This document shows positions 11,413 through 23,913 of a stretch of 64,000 nt of DNA, one piece after another; positions within the stretch are counted from its first letter, which is position 1, and each line of letters starts with the position of its first letter. Source of the stretch: Himantopus leucocephalus (taxonomy: Eukaryota; Chordata; Aves; Charadriiformes; Recurvirostridae); NCBI GenBank assembly GCA_003993805.1, contig RSEF01000003.1, positions 57,547,857 through 57,611,856 of the forward strand, given 5' to 3'. The translations under genes and the position numbers were made by a program. The notes under the pieces are model-generated. The model ran no database searches, was not told where the DNA came from, and was given only the letters and a program-made list of their open reading frames with translations.

Positions 11413-11587
11413 TTAGTGTAGACTGTGTAGGGCGACCCCAAGTGTCGGCCCCTCATGTTATGAGTAGATTTTGCAAAAGGCTGATGCCTTCAGGGTTTAT
11501 CAGAGAAGGGAAGTCCAGATTGGTGTCACTAATGCAGAGTGTGCAGTGTGCAATAGGTGACATCAGTGTCTTTCTACATGTCCCTGT

Positions 11588-11870
11588 GGCAGGTAGTGCC
11601 AGGATGAGGGGGACTGGCTTCAAACTGGAAGAAGGTAGATTTAGAATAGACATTAGGAAGAAATTTTTCACTCTGAGGGTGGTGAGGCACTGGAACAAAT
11701 TGCCCAGAGAAGTTGTGGATGCCCCATCCCTGGAAGTGTTCAAGGCCAGGTTGGATGGGGCTTTGAGCAACCTGGTGTCATGGGAGGTGTCCCTGCCTAT
11801 GGCAGGGGGGGTGGAACTAGGTGATCTTTAAAGTCCCTTCCAACCTAAAACATTCTATGGTTCTGTGATT
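11588..11870 (+). mobile_element. CR1 LINE 3' end, 5'-truncated
   Basis: This is a typical truncated avian CR1 covering the end of ORF2 and the short 3' UTR. The translated ORF2 tail shows RKKFFTLRVVRHWNKLPREV and continues through a VFKARLDGAL segment. The DNA ends with the terminal CATTCTATGG/TTCTGTGATT repeats. An open frame crosses it (11442-11831) but includes unrelated upstream sequence, so it is not a gene. CR1 is the dominant non-LTR retrotransposon of birds and is usually 5'-truncated like this. Confidence 0.92.
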
Positions 11871-12081
11871 ACTGTGGCCTGTCCTACTGTCCAGTGCCTG
11901 TGGCGCTGTCTACCTGTCCCCTCTCCTCTCCCTCTTGCACCCACACACACACGCACTCCAGGGATGCTGCTGTGGTTCTGAGGAGGGACTGGGAGCTGCA
12001 GACCTCCGGGGCCTCCCTTGTGCCACCGTGGATGCAGAGCCAAACTGCAGCAGTGGACATGAGGAGGAGACCTGTGGGGAG

Positions 12082-12137
12082 GTAGAAGGCTTCTTATCAA
12101 ACCCACAGGTGTAGAACGCTTCTTATCAAACACAAAG
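12082..12137 (+). repeat. Two-copy tandem repeat, about 29 bp
   Basis: A unit beginning GTAGAAGGCTTCTTATCAAA at 12082 is repeated at 12111 with a few changes. No function is apparent. Confidence 0.75.
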
Positions 12138-12490
12138 TCAAAACTGTTTCCTCCCAGCTGACACATCCATGACTGCATTTTACCTCAGTGTTCAAAACAA
12201 CGCAGTTGACACTTTCTGCAGCAGGCCAAGCCCCGGCTGTGCAGACCCATGTGCAGACAGCAGCTGTGTGTCAGCCCCTGTGCACTGGGAATTAGCAGCC
12301 CCTCTGGAGGCCCAGACCCACACCCAACCACCCTCCATTTCTGTGTCTCCTCAGCCCGAGTCACGATGATGCTCTCTGTGTGCTCAGGTTTAGTGTCCAA
12401 AGCCTCATCTAAATCTCTTGGCCTTGCAGGACTTCCTCCTGTTGGTTGACCTCTATGAGAAGTGGATGCACGCTCTGGAGAAGCCAAGCA

Positions 12491-12590
12491 NNNNNNNNNN
12501 NNNNNNNNNNNNNNNNNNNNNNNNNNNNNNNNNNNNNNNNNNNNNNNNNNNNNNNNNNNNNNNNNNNNNNNNNNNNNNNNNNNNNNNNNN
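12491..12590. other. Assembly gap, 100 N
   Basis: There are exactly one hundred N. This round number usually marks a gap of unknown size. Confidence 0.99.
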
Positions 12591-12839
12591 TCAGAAGGGA
12601 GGGAATTTTCTCTCCTTTTAAGAAAGAAGTGTTGTATGTGACTACTGAATAAACACCCCAATGAGAATGTTGCTGTAGGATGTGCTGTTGATGAGTAACT
12701 CCATCATATTCCTATTAAAACTCGTGTCTTATAGCTTTTACAACCAGATACACCATATGTGGGATATACAGAGAGGTTGGAGCATGCTAACAAACACCAC
12801 CAGCCTGTCCCTGTTTTGCTCTTCCATATTTGCTGCCTC

Positions 12840-13085
12840 AGCTGATCAACGCCTGGCCCAGGCTGGAGGGGAGCCCAGGACGTCTCAGTCCAACCTCCTG
12901 GCATGCAGTGCTGGGAAGAGCCTGGCTCTGTCATCCTGCTGACACCCCCACAGGTGCTGGGGGGCTGCTGTGAGGCTCCACTGAAGCCACCGCAGCCCCA
13001 GGCTGAACCAGTCCTGGTCCCTCCGCCCCTCCTCACAGGACAAGTGCTCCAGCCCCAACCATCTTGGTGCTCCACTGCTAAACTC
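12840..13085 (-). mobile_element. Degraded CR1-like fragment
   Basis: The blocks CAACCTCCTGGC, CCTCCTCACAGGACAAGTGC and TCCAGCCCCAACCATCTTGG resemble the reverse complement of avian CR1 ORF2, in the region encoding the GLERLSYEERLR-like tail. The match is patchy and the call rests on recall of the family only. Confidence 0.4.
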
Positions 13086-13089
13086 ACTT

Positions 13090-16000
13090 CCATTGATGAG
13101 AATTCCTTCTTTTTGTGCAAAACCCAACCCATCGATTACCAATGGAGCTTTTTGCAGCACCTCTGTATTGTCCTATTTTCTTTATTATGTCTCTCCACCT
13201 TCACCTTTTTAATTTGTCATATTTATTACTCAAGTTATGTATTTCAAATTGGGAGTTGAATTGTTGCCATGCTCGTTGATTTGGAAGGGCTATGAGGTTT
13301 GGAATACTTACAAAGGCTATATGTAGCTAACAGTAATAAAGAACAGGTGTTCATCAACTGCTTTTCAGGCACACTTTGGTTGCTTCCTTGGTTCCAGTAT
13401 TTCCCACCACCAAAAACTACCATGCTGTATACAGGCACTGTCCTGGTTAGTCCTTGCTCCTGGCACGGAGCAGGGTCATTATATGGTTTTGTCAGAAAGA
13501 AATACACTTTGGGAAATACAACTTTGTAAAAGATTTCAATCGGATTAGCCATTTAAACCCGTACGTAGCCTTTAAAGAGATTTAAACTGAATTTACAGTC
13601 TAGTACCACCAGATGTCACCGATAACTCTAAAGCAAAGCACATTCACCTGTGTGGTTTAAGCCTTCCCTCAAAGGCAGGCTTGCACACCCACCTATTGTC
13701 CACAGTTTGCACCATGGCCACGGGTGGTTGACGTTGCAGGCATTAATTTCGTATTTGTCATGCGGCGCTTATTCAGTGTAAAGCCCTTCCTAGCATTGTT
13801 CCTGCTTATCATGCATTTTGAATTGTGTAAGGTTTTTGCCGGAATCTCCCTAGGTTGGATGGAGACGGGCTTGGGGACCGGACTTCCCTAAACGTACAGC
13901 CATGGGAGCGACTGGGAGACCAGCGTCAGGCTTACTGATGCAACCTGGCGAGGTACCAAAAAACATGCTTTCCATAGCTTCAGGTCAAAATCCAAAACCT
14001 GAAAACTAAAACAGTAATAAAATTCTACCTTCTGACTTGTTCCAAAATGGTTGTAGCAGGAAACAGAGGATTAGGCTCATCCTATAGAGATCCACCATGG
14101 GGCTGGAAGTTGCTGATACAGAGGGGATGCCAGCAGCCACCCTCACCTCCTTGCCCAAGGCAGGCGGAGGGGACAGATCCAGCCAGGATGGGCCTGGGGG
14201 CCTGCAAGGTGCTGGGAAATGACTAACAGGAAATCATCACATCTGCCTCTTCTGCCCTGACAGCCTCGCATGGGTATCTCAGCAGGCAACAGAGCAAAGG
14301 CTGCTGTTCCTGAAGCTCTTCAGGTTCATAGTGTTATCTGCCATGTGTGCTAACCCAGCAGGCCAGATCCCAGTCTGAGAGTGGGATGTCAGAAATGACA
14401 CCTGAAGAGACGAGTGCTGGCTCCACAGCTCATACCCTAAAAAGGGATGTCCAGACTTTTCACTGGACCACTTGTACGTGTGGCTTCACAGGCAGACCCT
14501 GCCTTCCCTCCATCCTGGGCTAGGACATCCAGTGATAATCAGGGCAGCTGTTGCTTACATGGAAAAGCTCCCTTGGAAGGTGTCAGGTATTCACCCCTCT
14601 CTGTAGGTAGTTGAAAATCAGAAGTAATGAGATGTAACCACCAACAAATCCACTCAGTGGCTTGAGGATCAGCAGATTTCAATGTGTTAAACTGAGTGTC
14701 TGTAGTCAGATGGTTTCAGGTCAAAATTAGGCTAGCAGACCATGGACACTTCGTAAAGATGGAATATTCCTCTGTAAACTCCTCTGTTTTTTAAGTTGCA
14801 GTAATTCAACAAACCATGCTATATTTTTCATTTATTATTCATTCCTAAAAGTATGCAAATATATGTCATCTGTCTGAAATTAAAATAATCCATGCTCACT
14901 ACACCTGCCTGTCAGTATTTGGGAACAATTGTTGTTTCTTCTGATGACACACAAGACTGGAGTCAAAAGCTGGGAGTGAAAATTTGGTTTAGGTATTGAA
15001 GTCAATGGGACAAAGACTTCACACTGGTTTGGTTTCCACGATGATGGAGACTCCTGTCATGACTTCATATAAATCAGCCTCATTATGGCTAACTTTATCT
15101 GGATTAAAAGAAATTAATGGACATTAAGGTGTGGCTTGTGAGAACTGTAAATGTTTTAGCTTCTCTAGTGGAATATTATATGTCAGTTTTAGGCATTACT
15201 CATTACTGGATGCCTTATATCTATACAAGAGATTTGGCATCACTAAGAGGATTGCTGCGGATATTTGTGAAAAGATTCAAGCAACCAAATGCTGACTTGA
15301 ACATTTGTTTTGGAAATTGTCCAAGGGGGAAGTGGTGAACTGGAAGATTTTCATTTATGCCACTTCTGCTTTGCGCTTTATTAGCTGGAAAATTTAGTTA
15401 GAGTGTTAAATTGTTGTATTCAAATTGTCTGTGACATTATTTTTGTTCTTAAGTTGCTATAAGAAAAATTAATGAATTGTATCTATTGCAACAATTCAGG
15501 AATATTGGCTTATGAAAGGTCAAGACCATGTTCAAGAGAAATTCAAAAGCTCATACATCACATCTGATTGTCACATAACATTAAAAGTGGTGTTCAGGAA
15601 GTCCCTGTCCTCACTTACCTGAAGTGATGTGAACTACGCACAACTATAGAAAAGAAAGCATGTTTAGTCATAGCTAGAAAGACACGCTCTTGATTTCATA
15701 ACAACAACATTTTTTAAAAGTAGAATGTGAAGAGTTTGATTGTTTATGGTGTAAAATTGTCAAAATACTATATGGTAAGTCTATGGCTTTTAAGCTAATG
15801 CTGCTTGGGATTTCACCCTCCACGTGCTCTAATGCAGGTAGAGGTTACTTATGGAAAGTTATCTGAGAAATTATGTTTAGATATTTTTCCTGCAGCATCA
15901 TTCATATGAGAGAGTGCCATTTTTACTTCGTTAGAATTTACAAATAGAATGCAAGCCTGTAAATTGTATCTATACTTTACTGTGCTTAAGAAAACAAATG

Positions 16001-17360
16001 TGGCATGAAGATAATACTACACTGTAAAAATTATCTTACAGTAAATTTGCAGAATGTATTAGAATAGGGGAACCAATTCTTTCATCCCTGAAGTATGGTG
16101 CAATCTATGTTCTTTTGTTAACAGCTAATGGCTATGTTTGGTAAAAAACTCATAAACCTGTTCCCATCCTCCCTAAATACAATATTTGTTTAATGATAAC
16201 AGCGGTGTGGGCACCAGGAATGCTTATTTGATGAAAAATATTTCTTTATATGGATAAGGTGTACCCAAGCTTATAAGAAAAAGATTATAATGGCCATCCT
16301 TGAGCCACCTTTTGCAAGTGACTCTTTGCTGGTGGAAGGACATTACGGTGTTCTGCAGTCAGTCACGTTCCTCTGGCTGAACGGCAATTATTTACATTCA
16401 CCCTAATGTAAAAATAGCAATAGCAACAGGATTTACTTAGAAGCCTGTCTTGTTTCTATGCCAATAAAAATTGCACTGCACTGACCCAGAGAGTGCATCT
16501 TGCTAGTAGACAGATCAGTGGTTGGGCAGGTTCTGCTGCATTTCCTTCCTTTTGCACTAAACCCTTTGCACAAAGCAGCGTTAGAAACACGCAGCAGGGA
16601 CAAACTGACATACGAGGAGGGGGCTGGTTGGTAATGAGAGGTAGAAGAGTTGTGTACCTGACAGAAACTGAGTTACGGCTGATCCTTGGGTCTGTGCTGT
16701 GTAGCGGTGGGAAATGAACGTCTTGAGGATGGAGGAAAAGTGAGGTTACTCCACAGTGACCAACCTTCACGCTCCTGTAAGCTGTGTGCCAAAATCCTCA
16801 TGTGATCAGGGGTGAGGGAAGAGGAGAGAAGTCCAGCATGGTTGCTGATTTTTTTTTCTGAATTTTTGGTTGAATTGCGATTTCCCTCCAACAGTACCTT
16901 GACACACCAAATGAAGAGCAAAAATGTCACTCATTAAAATGTAAAAATTACAAGTCTAAATTAATTTATTTTCATGTGTATAACTGCCTCAATGACAGGC
17001 ACTGTCTAGTTCTGGTTAGTGAAAAAGACAGATTCAGGGAAAAAGTTATATATGTGTCTGTAAATCAGCACTGTCTGAAGAGATACTAGTCGATAAAGAC
17101 AAGCCTTTCTCTTGGAAAATAAAAAAACCCCATAAATTTACAGTTTTGATTTTCTTTCTGTGTTTCCCTCCTTATCCCCGTGTGGCAGATTACCACCTCT
17201 GTCCTTCTAAGCAATTACGAAAGTTTTCCATTCCAAAGACTCTCAGGTACCGCCCCACTCCAAGAAAACATTTCTGCCCTCCAAATGCCATTGAGCCACA
17301 AGATCTCCTGTGCATCCCCAGCCACTGATGACTTGGGTTCCCACAAAAGTCAGGCTGATG
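13090..17360. other. Non-coding stretch, no feature recognised
   Basis: This is AT-rich unique sequence with only short open frames. I see no exon with recognisable coding content and no known repeat. Confidence 0.55.
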
Positions 17361-17368
17361 AACTGCTC

Positions 17369-18360
17369 CACGGGAAGAAACCTACACCCTACACCTGGGC
17401 TGCAGGAGCCGCCTGGCCACACAGACGGGTGGCACAAGGCTGCTGCAGCACCCGTGGGAACGGCTGGGATGAGCTAAAGGAAAATGAAGAGGGTACCAAA
17501 GTCAGGCTTTGTTCAGGAGCTGAAACTCACAGGAGTCAGGAGAGCTTTTCCCTGTTCCTCTATGGACTTTGCGTGAGCTTTCAGGGAAGAAAGTGTTTCT
17601 TTATTGTCTGCAAGCACTCATGCATAGATACAACCAGAATACGCAATGGGCATTTAACAGAAGCTCAAACTGTGTCCACGTACATTCATGAGAATGGTTC
17701 AAGGGAAACATTTGTTTCACCATATGAACATGAGAAGAACCCACACCTCAAACAACTTTTAAGACAGAGACACTTGGGAACTGGCAGCGAAAGCCTCTGA
17801 AAGAAAAATCATGCACTGCCACAGCAGTGTGGGACTTCAGACTGGAAAACCCCTCAACCACAGGGACACAGTACCAGTGACTGCAACCTCTCTCGTCCTA
17901 TGGGACCTCATACTTGTGACTTTTGGACATCTACTACCAGTCTGAGGTTTGTTAAAAGTTACCGGGAAGTACAGAAGGCAGCTACAGGCGCACAGCCAAC
18001 GTGACATAAACGTATGTTGAGCACGGCGCAGGTGGAATAACCGTTCCACAGCCCTTTCTGGACTGAAGCCTGATCCCTGCTGCCAGTCCTGTGGGACTGA
18101 GCTTCCTGACCTACCTCATCCCCTCCAGGCTTGTGACCTCCAACTAAAGAATAAATTCAGTTTTATTGTCATTATTTGCAATATATGCTAACAGACTCCT
18201 GGGGAAAAGCCTTATACAAAGCATCTGGGTCTGAAGTGCTGTTCCATGTTTAAGCAGCTGTTGAAGAACTTCTCATCCTTACGAAAGTGTTACCTCCGAG
18301 GGGCTGCTAAAGCCACAGTCTGCATGGTTATTGGCCACACAAACAGCAGTTGCATAAAAG
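17369..18360 (+). pseudogene. Possible degraded zinc-finger-like sequence
   Basis: Three places read like remnants of the TGEKPY linker of C2H2 zinc-finger genes: HGKKPTPY (17369-17392), TGKPLN (17841-17858) and PGEKPYT (18198-18218). They are in different frames, the distances between them (about 472 and 357 bp) are not clean multiples of 84 bp, and the Cys/His pairs are not preserved. A 206-codon frame (17180-17800) covers the first part. It is either a very old pseudogene or coincidence. Confidence 0.2.
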
Positions 18361-19865
18361 AAATGTGACTACACGGCAAGACTGGCTTCCACTGTCAAAC
18401 TCTATAAGCACATGCTGTCCCTCGATCTGTATGTATCCAGCCTCTCTCCGATCCCCTGCAAAATCAGCAAAGCAACAGCAACACAGGCAAGACAAAAAGG
18501 AAGAACAACAGGTTTAGCATTTGGCTTTTGCTGGGTTACCCACATCCATCCTGAGCTGGATCCTTATATACATGGGAGGTTGTGCCCCCGAGCCAAGAGC
18601 TCAGTATAAAATCCTTGCCATACAGCAAGGATACTCCTCAGCAGAATCACGTGCCCTTCCTCTTTTCACTTCTCCTTAGGGAAAGGGTCTTCCCCCAGCT
18701 TGTTCCCCGCTGCCTTAGGACTGATACATTGGATTTCCATTATGTTTAAAATGAACATAAGAGTCTATAGTGGTTCTCCAGCATTGGCAGAAAAGGAACT
18801 AGGGCTTTTTCAGAAGATCTATGCCAAATATTGATTAATACAATGGGATGATCATGCTCCTATTCCTTATATGATCTCAGGGCACTTCCATTCCTGAGCA
18901 TGAAAATTAGGCTTGTCTTTGGAAAAATAACATGGACAACTGACTCTTCAATGGAAAATGTATTCATCCAGCCATCTCCTTCCGGCAGCAAGGCTGGAAC
19001 AGGAGCTCCCTGTGTCACACAAGGCAACTGTATCTCCCTGCTACAAGGGAAAATCCGAGGATCAAGCCCAGCTGACCCCATTTCCAACTTCTGAGCCTGT
19101 CGTCACCGCGTGGTCCTCAGCAGGTGCCCGCTCAACCCCTCGCAAGGCCCTCTGTGCCCCTTGGAGACACCCCGTCCTCTCTGCTGAAGGCACTGCCACA
19201 CACAGACACAGAGCAAGGGGAATGCCTCTGGAATGGATGGACAGACCCACCGTGGGCTGCATCCAGTGCGAGCCTTTGCCAGGGCAGGCGCAGCACCAGC
19301 ACACTGTGGGCAGCTCAGGGCAGAGGCAGGGGCCGGCGCCACGCAGCCCACCACGCCNCTCACCCTTCAGAATCAGCGGGTTCGCAAAGTCTGGTCCCGT
19401 GCTCCTATGTAATAAATACAAGTGTTGCAGATGTGGAGCGTGGAATTTGTAACTCTTTAGGCAGGTATTGCTGGTATTTTAATTGCTTTCTCAAGTGGCC
19501 CATCTGGCTAATTCTGCCAGCAAATGAGCGCCGGAGCTCCACAGTTTCTTTCTTAGGATGTTTATATGAGCAACAAACTTTTTGGCTTGTGGCCATCTTC
19601 AGAAACACTGATTATTAGTATTTATTAATATCAAATAATTGTCTAGGAAATACAGGCACAGACCAGCGCTCAACTTGATAATGCGGCACTACACAAGCAC
19701 ATAGAAGAGCAACCCTCCATGCCCCACTCAAAGCTACAGGCAAGAAAGGACAGAGATGTACGGAACAGCATTTAGGTATCACAAAAGTTTATTGCAAGAA
19801 TTGCTGTCTATGATTGATTAAAGATAGTGGAAAAAAACATGTTGAATTAAATGACGGTTAAACAT
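18361..19865. other. Non-coding stretch, no feature recognised
   Basis: I see no exon or repeat. A single N lies at 19358 inside a GC-richer patch (about 19080-19400) where several overlapping frames are open because of composition. I could not see a duplication around that N. Confidence 0.5.
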
Positions 19866-20226
19866 AGGGATGCCCGTGCTGTGTCAGAGCAGCAGTGTTT
19901 CTAGTCCAGTCCAGGCCTCCATCTCCTACAGCAGCCGACAGGAACTGCCTAATGACAGCGTGAGGACAGGGGAGGCTGCTCCCCAAAATGCTTCCGCAGG
20001 ATGCGGATTTGCACCTCAAAGGGTTCCTGAATCAGAGGTGTTTGTGTTCAATATCCCGGCACAGATTTTTCTTCTGTGATCGTGCCTAATTGCTTTTTGA
20101 ACTTCTGACATCCCCGACATCCTGTAGCAACGAGTTCCAAGATTTAATTGTGTTTTGTGTGGAGGGGTACCTTCTTTTGAACCTGCCACCTCTTAATTTC
20201 ATTTGATGATCCCTCTTCCCCTCAGC
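19866..20226 (+). mobile_element. Old interspersed repeat (CR1-type, amniote)
   Basis: The order of blocks matches an interspersed sequence I know from turtle and other sauropsid genomes. It has a start resembling TACTGGGTCAGACC (here CGTGCTGTGTCAGAGC), then a TAGTCCAGTCC block, and near the end GAGTTCCAAGATTTAATTG followed by ACCTCTTAATTTCATTTGATG. I believe it derives from a CR1-family 3' region, but the family name is from memory. An overlapping 69-codon frame (19870-20079) is a by-product. Confidence 0.5.
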
Positions 20227-21149
20227 TGCTACGTTAAGCATTTCAGTAAATACTTCTCCCTGAATTCAGTGGCAACTTTATAAAAAATAGAGAATAAACT
20301 TCATACTCAGATAATTCAGCTGTGATAATATATATATAATTATAGAAGATACACTGCACAGTATCTTCCCAAAAAGCAAATGCATATTCTTTATTACCTT
20401 ACCAAGGTCTCACCAAAAAAAAGAGCAAAACCAAACCACCCAACAAAACAACAACCCTGGTGATACTACAGCTGACACCTTATCTGCTATGACAGTAGCA
20501 ATGCAGTGTATGCAATAGCTAAGCTAAGAACAGGTGTAATACAATTGCGCAGCACAGACCAATAGGTTTGCTATGGGCATTTCCACAAAACCAGCATAGT
20601 TTAAGCAAGTAAAAACACATCTAAGTGATCCACTACACTTCTAGCACTTGCAATCTTTAGTCAGAAAGTCAGCATATTTCTAACATTTTCCTGATCATAT
20701 ATTAAAAATAAAGCAAAAATCTTCAAATGAACCACTTCCTTTCATCATCAGTCATGTTTGTTTTAATACACTTGTCCTCTATTCACCTCCGTATGATCCA
20801 TCTTCATCTTTCCCAGAGGGAGAAAGGATAAAAAGACAACCTCATGTTTCTCCATTGGTGGATACTCTCAGTTTATGTACCAATTGTGCATGGCAGTATA
20901 GGATCAGGAGGCCTGAGCAGTAAGCCCCAAGCAGGGCAGGCCTGCATTTTTCCAGCAGGATTTTACCCAGAAGGGGCCTGGCCCTGTAACACCTCCGAAA
21001 CCATTTTCTGTTGCAGCGTGGTTCAGACTAATGGAGGAGAGATGGCAGAATATAGGCCAACACGATAAGATTTATCACTCCACTTCCTTCACTGGCAACA
21101 GCCAGTCTCAAATCTTAAACAGATGATGTTTTAAGAGCACGCACAGGAA
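20227..21149. other. Non-coding stretch, no feature recognised
   Basis: This is AT-rich sequence with a short AT dinucleotide run (about 20325-20345). I see no exon. Confidence 0.55.
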
Positions 21150-21551
21150 AATTACCACCAGGAACAGTGTTTTTTCATGATGGCAGGGCGCTGGCTACCC
21201 TCAGTCGCCTCAGAGAAAGGCGAGAACGCGCCAAAGGAAGAAATGACCTGACACCAGCAGGAAGAGTCACCGAGTCCTTGAGGGGAGCCGAAGCGACGAG
21301 GCCGGGCACCAAGGCCCTGAGGGCGTCACGCCCTGTCCCCGGGGCCTCTCCCGAGGGAGAGGGACGCGCCCCCGCCCGCCACCCGCCCCGCTGGCGCCCA
21401 GACGGCTCCTGGGGACGCCCCGGCCGGGATGGCGGCGGGGAGCACGACAGCCGGGGCGGGGGAAGACGGCGGGCACCGAGATCGGCAGCCCGAACACCCG
21501 CCTCAGCCGCCGCACCTGCACCCGCGCGGCACCAACCGCCCCCCGCGGGCT

Positions 21552-21592
21552 GCTATTTATAGCGCGCTATTTTAATCGCGCTCGCTCATTGG
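21552..21592 (-). promoter_or_regulatory. CCAAT plus TATA core promoter, minus strand
   Basis: On the minus strand GGCCAATGAG is followed by GCTATAAATAGC at normal CCAAT-TATA spacing. The TATA overlaps a 12-bp perfect palindrome, ATAGCGCGCTAT (21559-21570). TATA boxes are uncommon in CpG islands. The same AT-rich motif could also be read weakly on the plus strand. Confidence 0.5.
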
Positions 21593-21702
21593 CCGCCGCC
21601 CCTGTGACGACACCTGCTCTCCCAGGGCAAAGTCCCGCCGTTCCCCTCTTCCCCCGGGGCGCGCGGGTGGCGGTCGGGGTGTGGCGCGGCCGGCGGGAGC
21701 TG

Positions 21703-21714
21703 TGCGCATGCGCA
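21703..21714. promoter_or_regulatory. NRF1-type binding site
   Basis: TGCGCATGCGCA is a perfect match to the palindromic NRF1 consensus, which is typical of CpG-island promoters of housekeeping genes. Confidence 0.6.
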
Positions 21715-22156
21715 GGGCCCGGGCCCGCAGAGGGGGGGCGGTGGCGGTGGCGGTGGCTGTGGCTGTCCCATCAGCAGGGTGGGGGAGCCGAGTGCCACCC
21801 CGTCGGGGCCGCGGCTGGAGCGGCTCCCGGGGAGGTTGGGGGGGCGGTTCCATCACAGCCTCACCGGGTTGGGGGATAAAGACTGTGGCTTCCTCCCCAG
21901 CTGGAGGTGTGGGAGGCAACGGGTCGTCCCTGCCCCGAGGCACTCTGCCACCTGCCGGCCGTTCCGCTCCCCGCTCAAAATGGCGGCGGGGCTGAGGGCG
22001 GCTCCCGCGGAGACAGGTGGAGGGCTGGTGGTGCCGGCGGCGGGGCCCCCGGGGCAGGCTGGAGAGGGCAGCAGCCTCCGAGGGCGAGATTGGCAGGGGT
22101 CTGCGGGCAGGGGTGGTCAGAGGTATATTTCGGGGGTTTCATCCCTCGCCTTCCCT

Positions 22157-22212
22157 GCGGAGGGGGAGATTGTGCTGTGGTGCNCGCGGAGGGGGAGAAT
22201 GTGCTGTTGTGC
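22157..22212 (+). repeat. 27-bp duplication around a single N (22184)
   Basis: GCGGAGGGGGAGA-TGTGCTG occurs on both sides of the N (22157-22183 and 22186-22212) with two visible substitutions. This is the same pattern as the other single-N junctions and is probably an assembly join. Confidence 0.7.
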
Positions 22213-22330
22213 TGCTTGTCCGTCCGGGTCCCTGCAGCAGCGGACAGATGGAAGGCTCGCAGGGGCAGCTGAGCTTAAGCGTAAACATGAGGGGAGGGGG
22301 GTTCCGAGGGTCCAGCTGCGGCTGCCACTG

Positions 22331-23592
22331 CTGTGTTAGGTGTTGGTCTAGCAGTAGAAGCATGCTGTGGTACTTGCGCATACCCCTGACACTGGTGAAA
22401 ATGAACCTGCGTGAAGCGGCCAGGCTGTGTCCCGTGTCTAGATGTACAGACAATCTTAATTCAGCTTTGCTGATTTTTGGTCTCTAGATAGGAGCATCCT
22501 CACATCCCCACTCCTGCATGAGAGGATGGCACAGAGTCGGAGGTCACTGCAGGTTTATTTTTGGCATATAGTACAAGTGCTTTGTGAATGTTTAATGAAA
22601 TATGTTATCAGGACTTAGTGCCACTCAAAAATAATGTCCAGAACACCTGGCCCCTAAAAGCCATGTGTGACTTTCGTACTCTATTTATAGAAACAGTTCG
22701 TGATTATGGTTGGGTTGGATGCTTTTAGCAGCTGCAGTTCCTCATGTTTCCAGTAGGTCTGCTGGTACCTTCGTGTGCATCTGAGGTTAAAGTTGGAAAA
22801 CTCTGTTGGGAAAGATGAAAGACCAGATTGCCATTTCATGTGGTTGAAGAACTCAACAGAAGTGGTGTCAAGATCCAATTGTCTGATGTTCTTACACGGG
22901 TGTGGATGTTTCTCCAGTTCACCAAACTCTGTTCAACTAAGCACTTTGAGAAAGGTTCAACTGCAATTATTAGCTTGTCAAATGTAGCACTAGACTGACC
23001 AAGCAGTGCTAATTGCTTCCCTTAAGTCTTGCAGGAATCATCATCCCTGGAGTTCTTGCATGTATCACCTAGGAGGATGCAGAAGTCAAGCCACGTGGAG
23101 TTGGGTGTCGTGGGGAATCCCCAGTTTTCTACAGCCAGTACATCTTCCAGCAATCAGATGGGTTGGAAATGCAACAACGTATTGATGTGGCTCCGAAATA
23201 CTCATTTGTTTAAGCCCTTCATCTCCCACAGGAATTTTTCTGCGCAGGAAAGATCTGTGTTAATCTGGACCCTGAGCCAAAAGACTCCTGGACAGTTTCT
23301 GCCAGGTGATAGGCCTATTACATGCTAAGCACACAGACGTGGAGGAAGGACTTTTTACAGTCTTGTCTGCTAACACCTATAGTAAAATATTAATTATTTG
23401 GACTCTGACTGGCTTAGTTCATGCCATTTCATGATTTAGACCATGTTTTTCGCAAAGTGGAGTGCAATACATAAACTTTGCAGAAACTTTCTGTTTGTCC
23501 AAATTCTGTTGTAGGATTTCAGAACCTATTTATGTTATGTCTTAAAAGTTATTCTCAAAAGTATTGAATTGTTTAAGCTAAAGATTATGCTA
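22331..23592. other. Non-coding stretch, no feature recognised
   Basis: I looked here for exons downstream of the CpG island and recognised none. Frames at 22775-22987 and 23029-23328 have no familiar domain. Confidence 0.5.
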
Positions 23593-23913
23593 CTGGTTAC
23601 CTCATAGTGTTTTGTAATTTCTGAGGAGCAATCCTGGCTNGCTGGTTACCGCATAGTGTTTTGTAATTTCTGAGGAGCAATCCTGGCTATGTCTTCTGTA
23701 CATATATTTAGAGGTGTATTATGCTTTACTCGTATTTACTCTACATATGAAGCACTGTTGAAAAGAAGACAGAGANACTGGTTACCTCATAGTGTTTTGT
23801 AATTTCTGAGGAGCAATCCTGGCTATATGTCTTCTGTACATATATTTAGAGGTGTATCATGCTTTACTTGTATTTACTCTACATATGAAGCACTGTTGAA
23901 AAGAAGACAGAGA
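23593..23913 (+). repeat. Three direct copies separated by single Ns (23640, 23776)
   Basis: A segment starting CTGGTTACC appears at 23593-23639 (partial), 23642-23775 and 23778-23913 (nearly identical). A single N stands at each junction. The small differences between copies look allelic or like read error. Most likely these are overlapping contig ends placed in series. Confidence 0.85.

Larger units (their letters stand above)
21150..22330. promoter_or_regulatory. CpG island with promoter elements, gene unidentified
   Basis: This is a sharply bounded GC/CpG-rich block between AT-rich flanks. A CCAAT box read on the minus strand (ATTGG on plus, 21588-21592) lies about 33 bp upstream of a TATAAATA box on the minus strand (21552-21563). 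That predicts minus-strand transcription from about 21520-21530. A perfect palindromic NRF1-type site lies at 21703-21714. A YY1-type AAAATGGCGGC lies at 21977-21987 in plus orientation and includes an ATG (21980). It could be a bidirectional promoter. I cannot link either side to a gene. Confidence 0.65.

Noticed and set aside
11442..11831. 129-codon frame as a novel protein
   Set aside because: Most of it is the CR1 LINE 3' end.
17180..17800. 206-codon plus-strand frame as a gene
   Set aside because: No recognisable domain, no splice signals that make an exon, and composition like surrounding DNA. Kept only as a possible zinc-finger relic.
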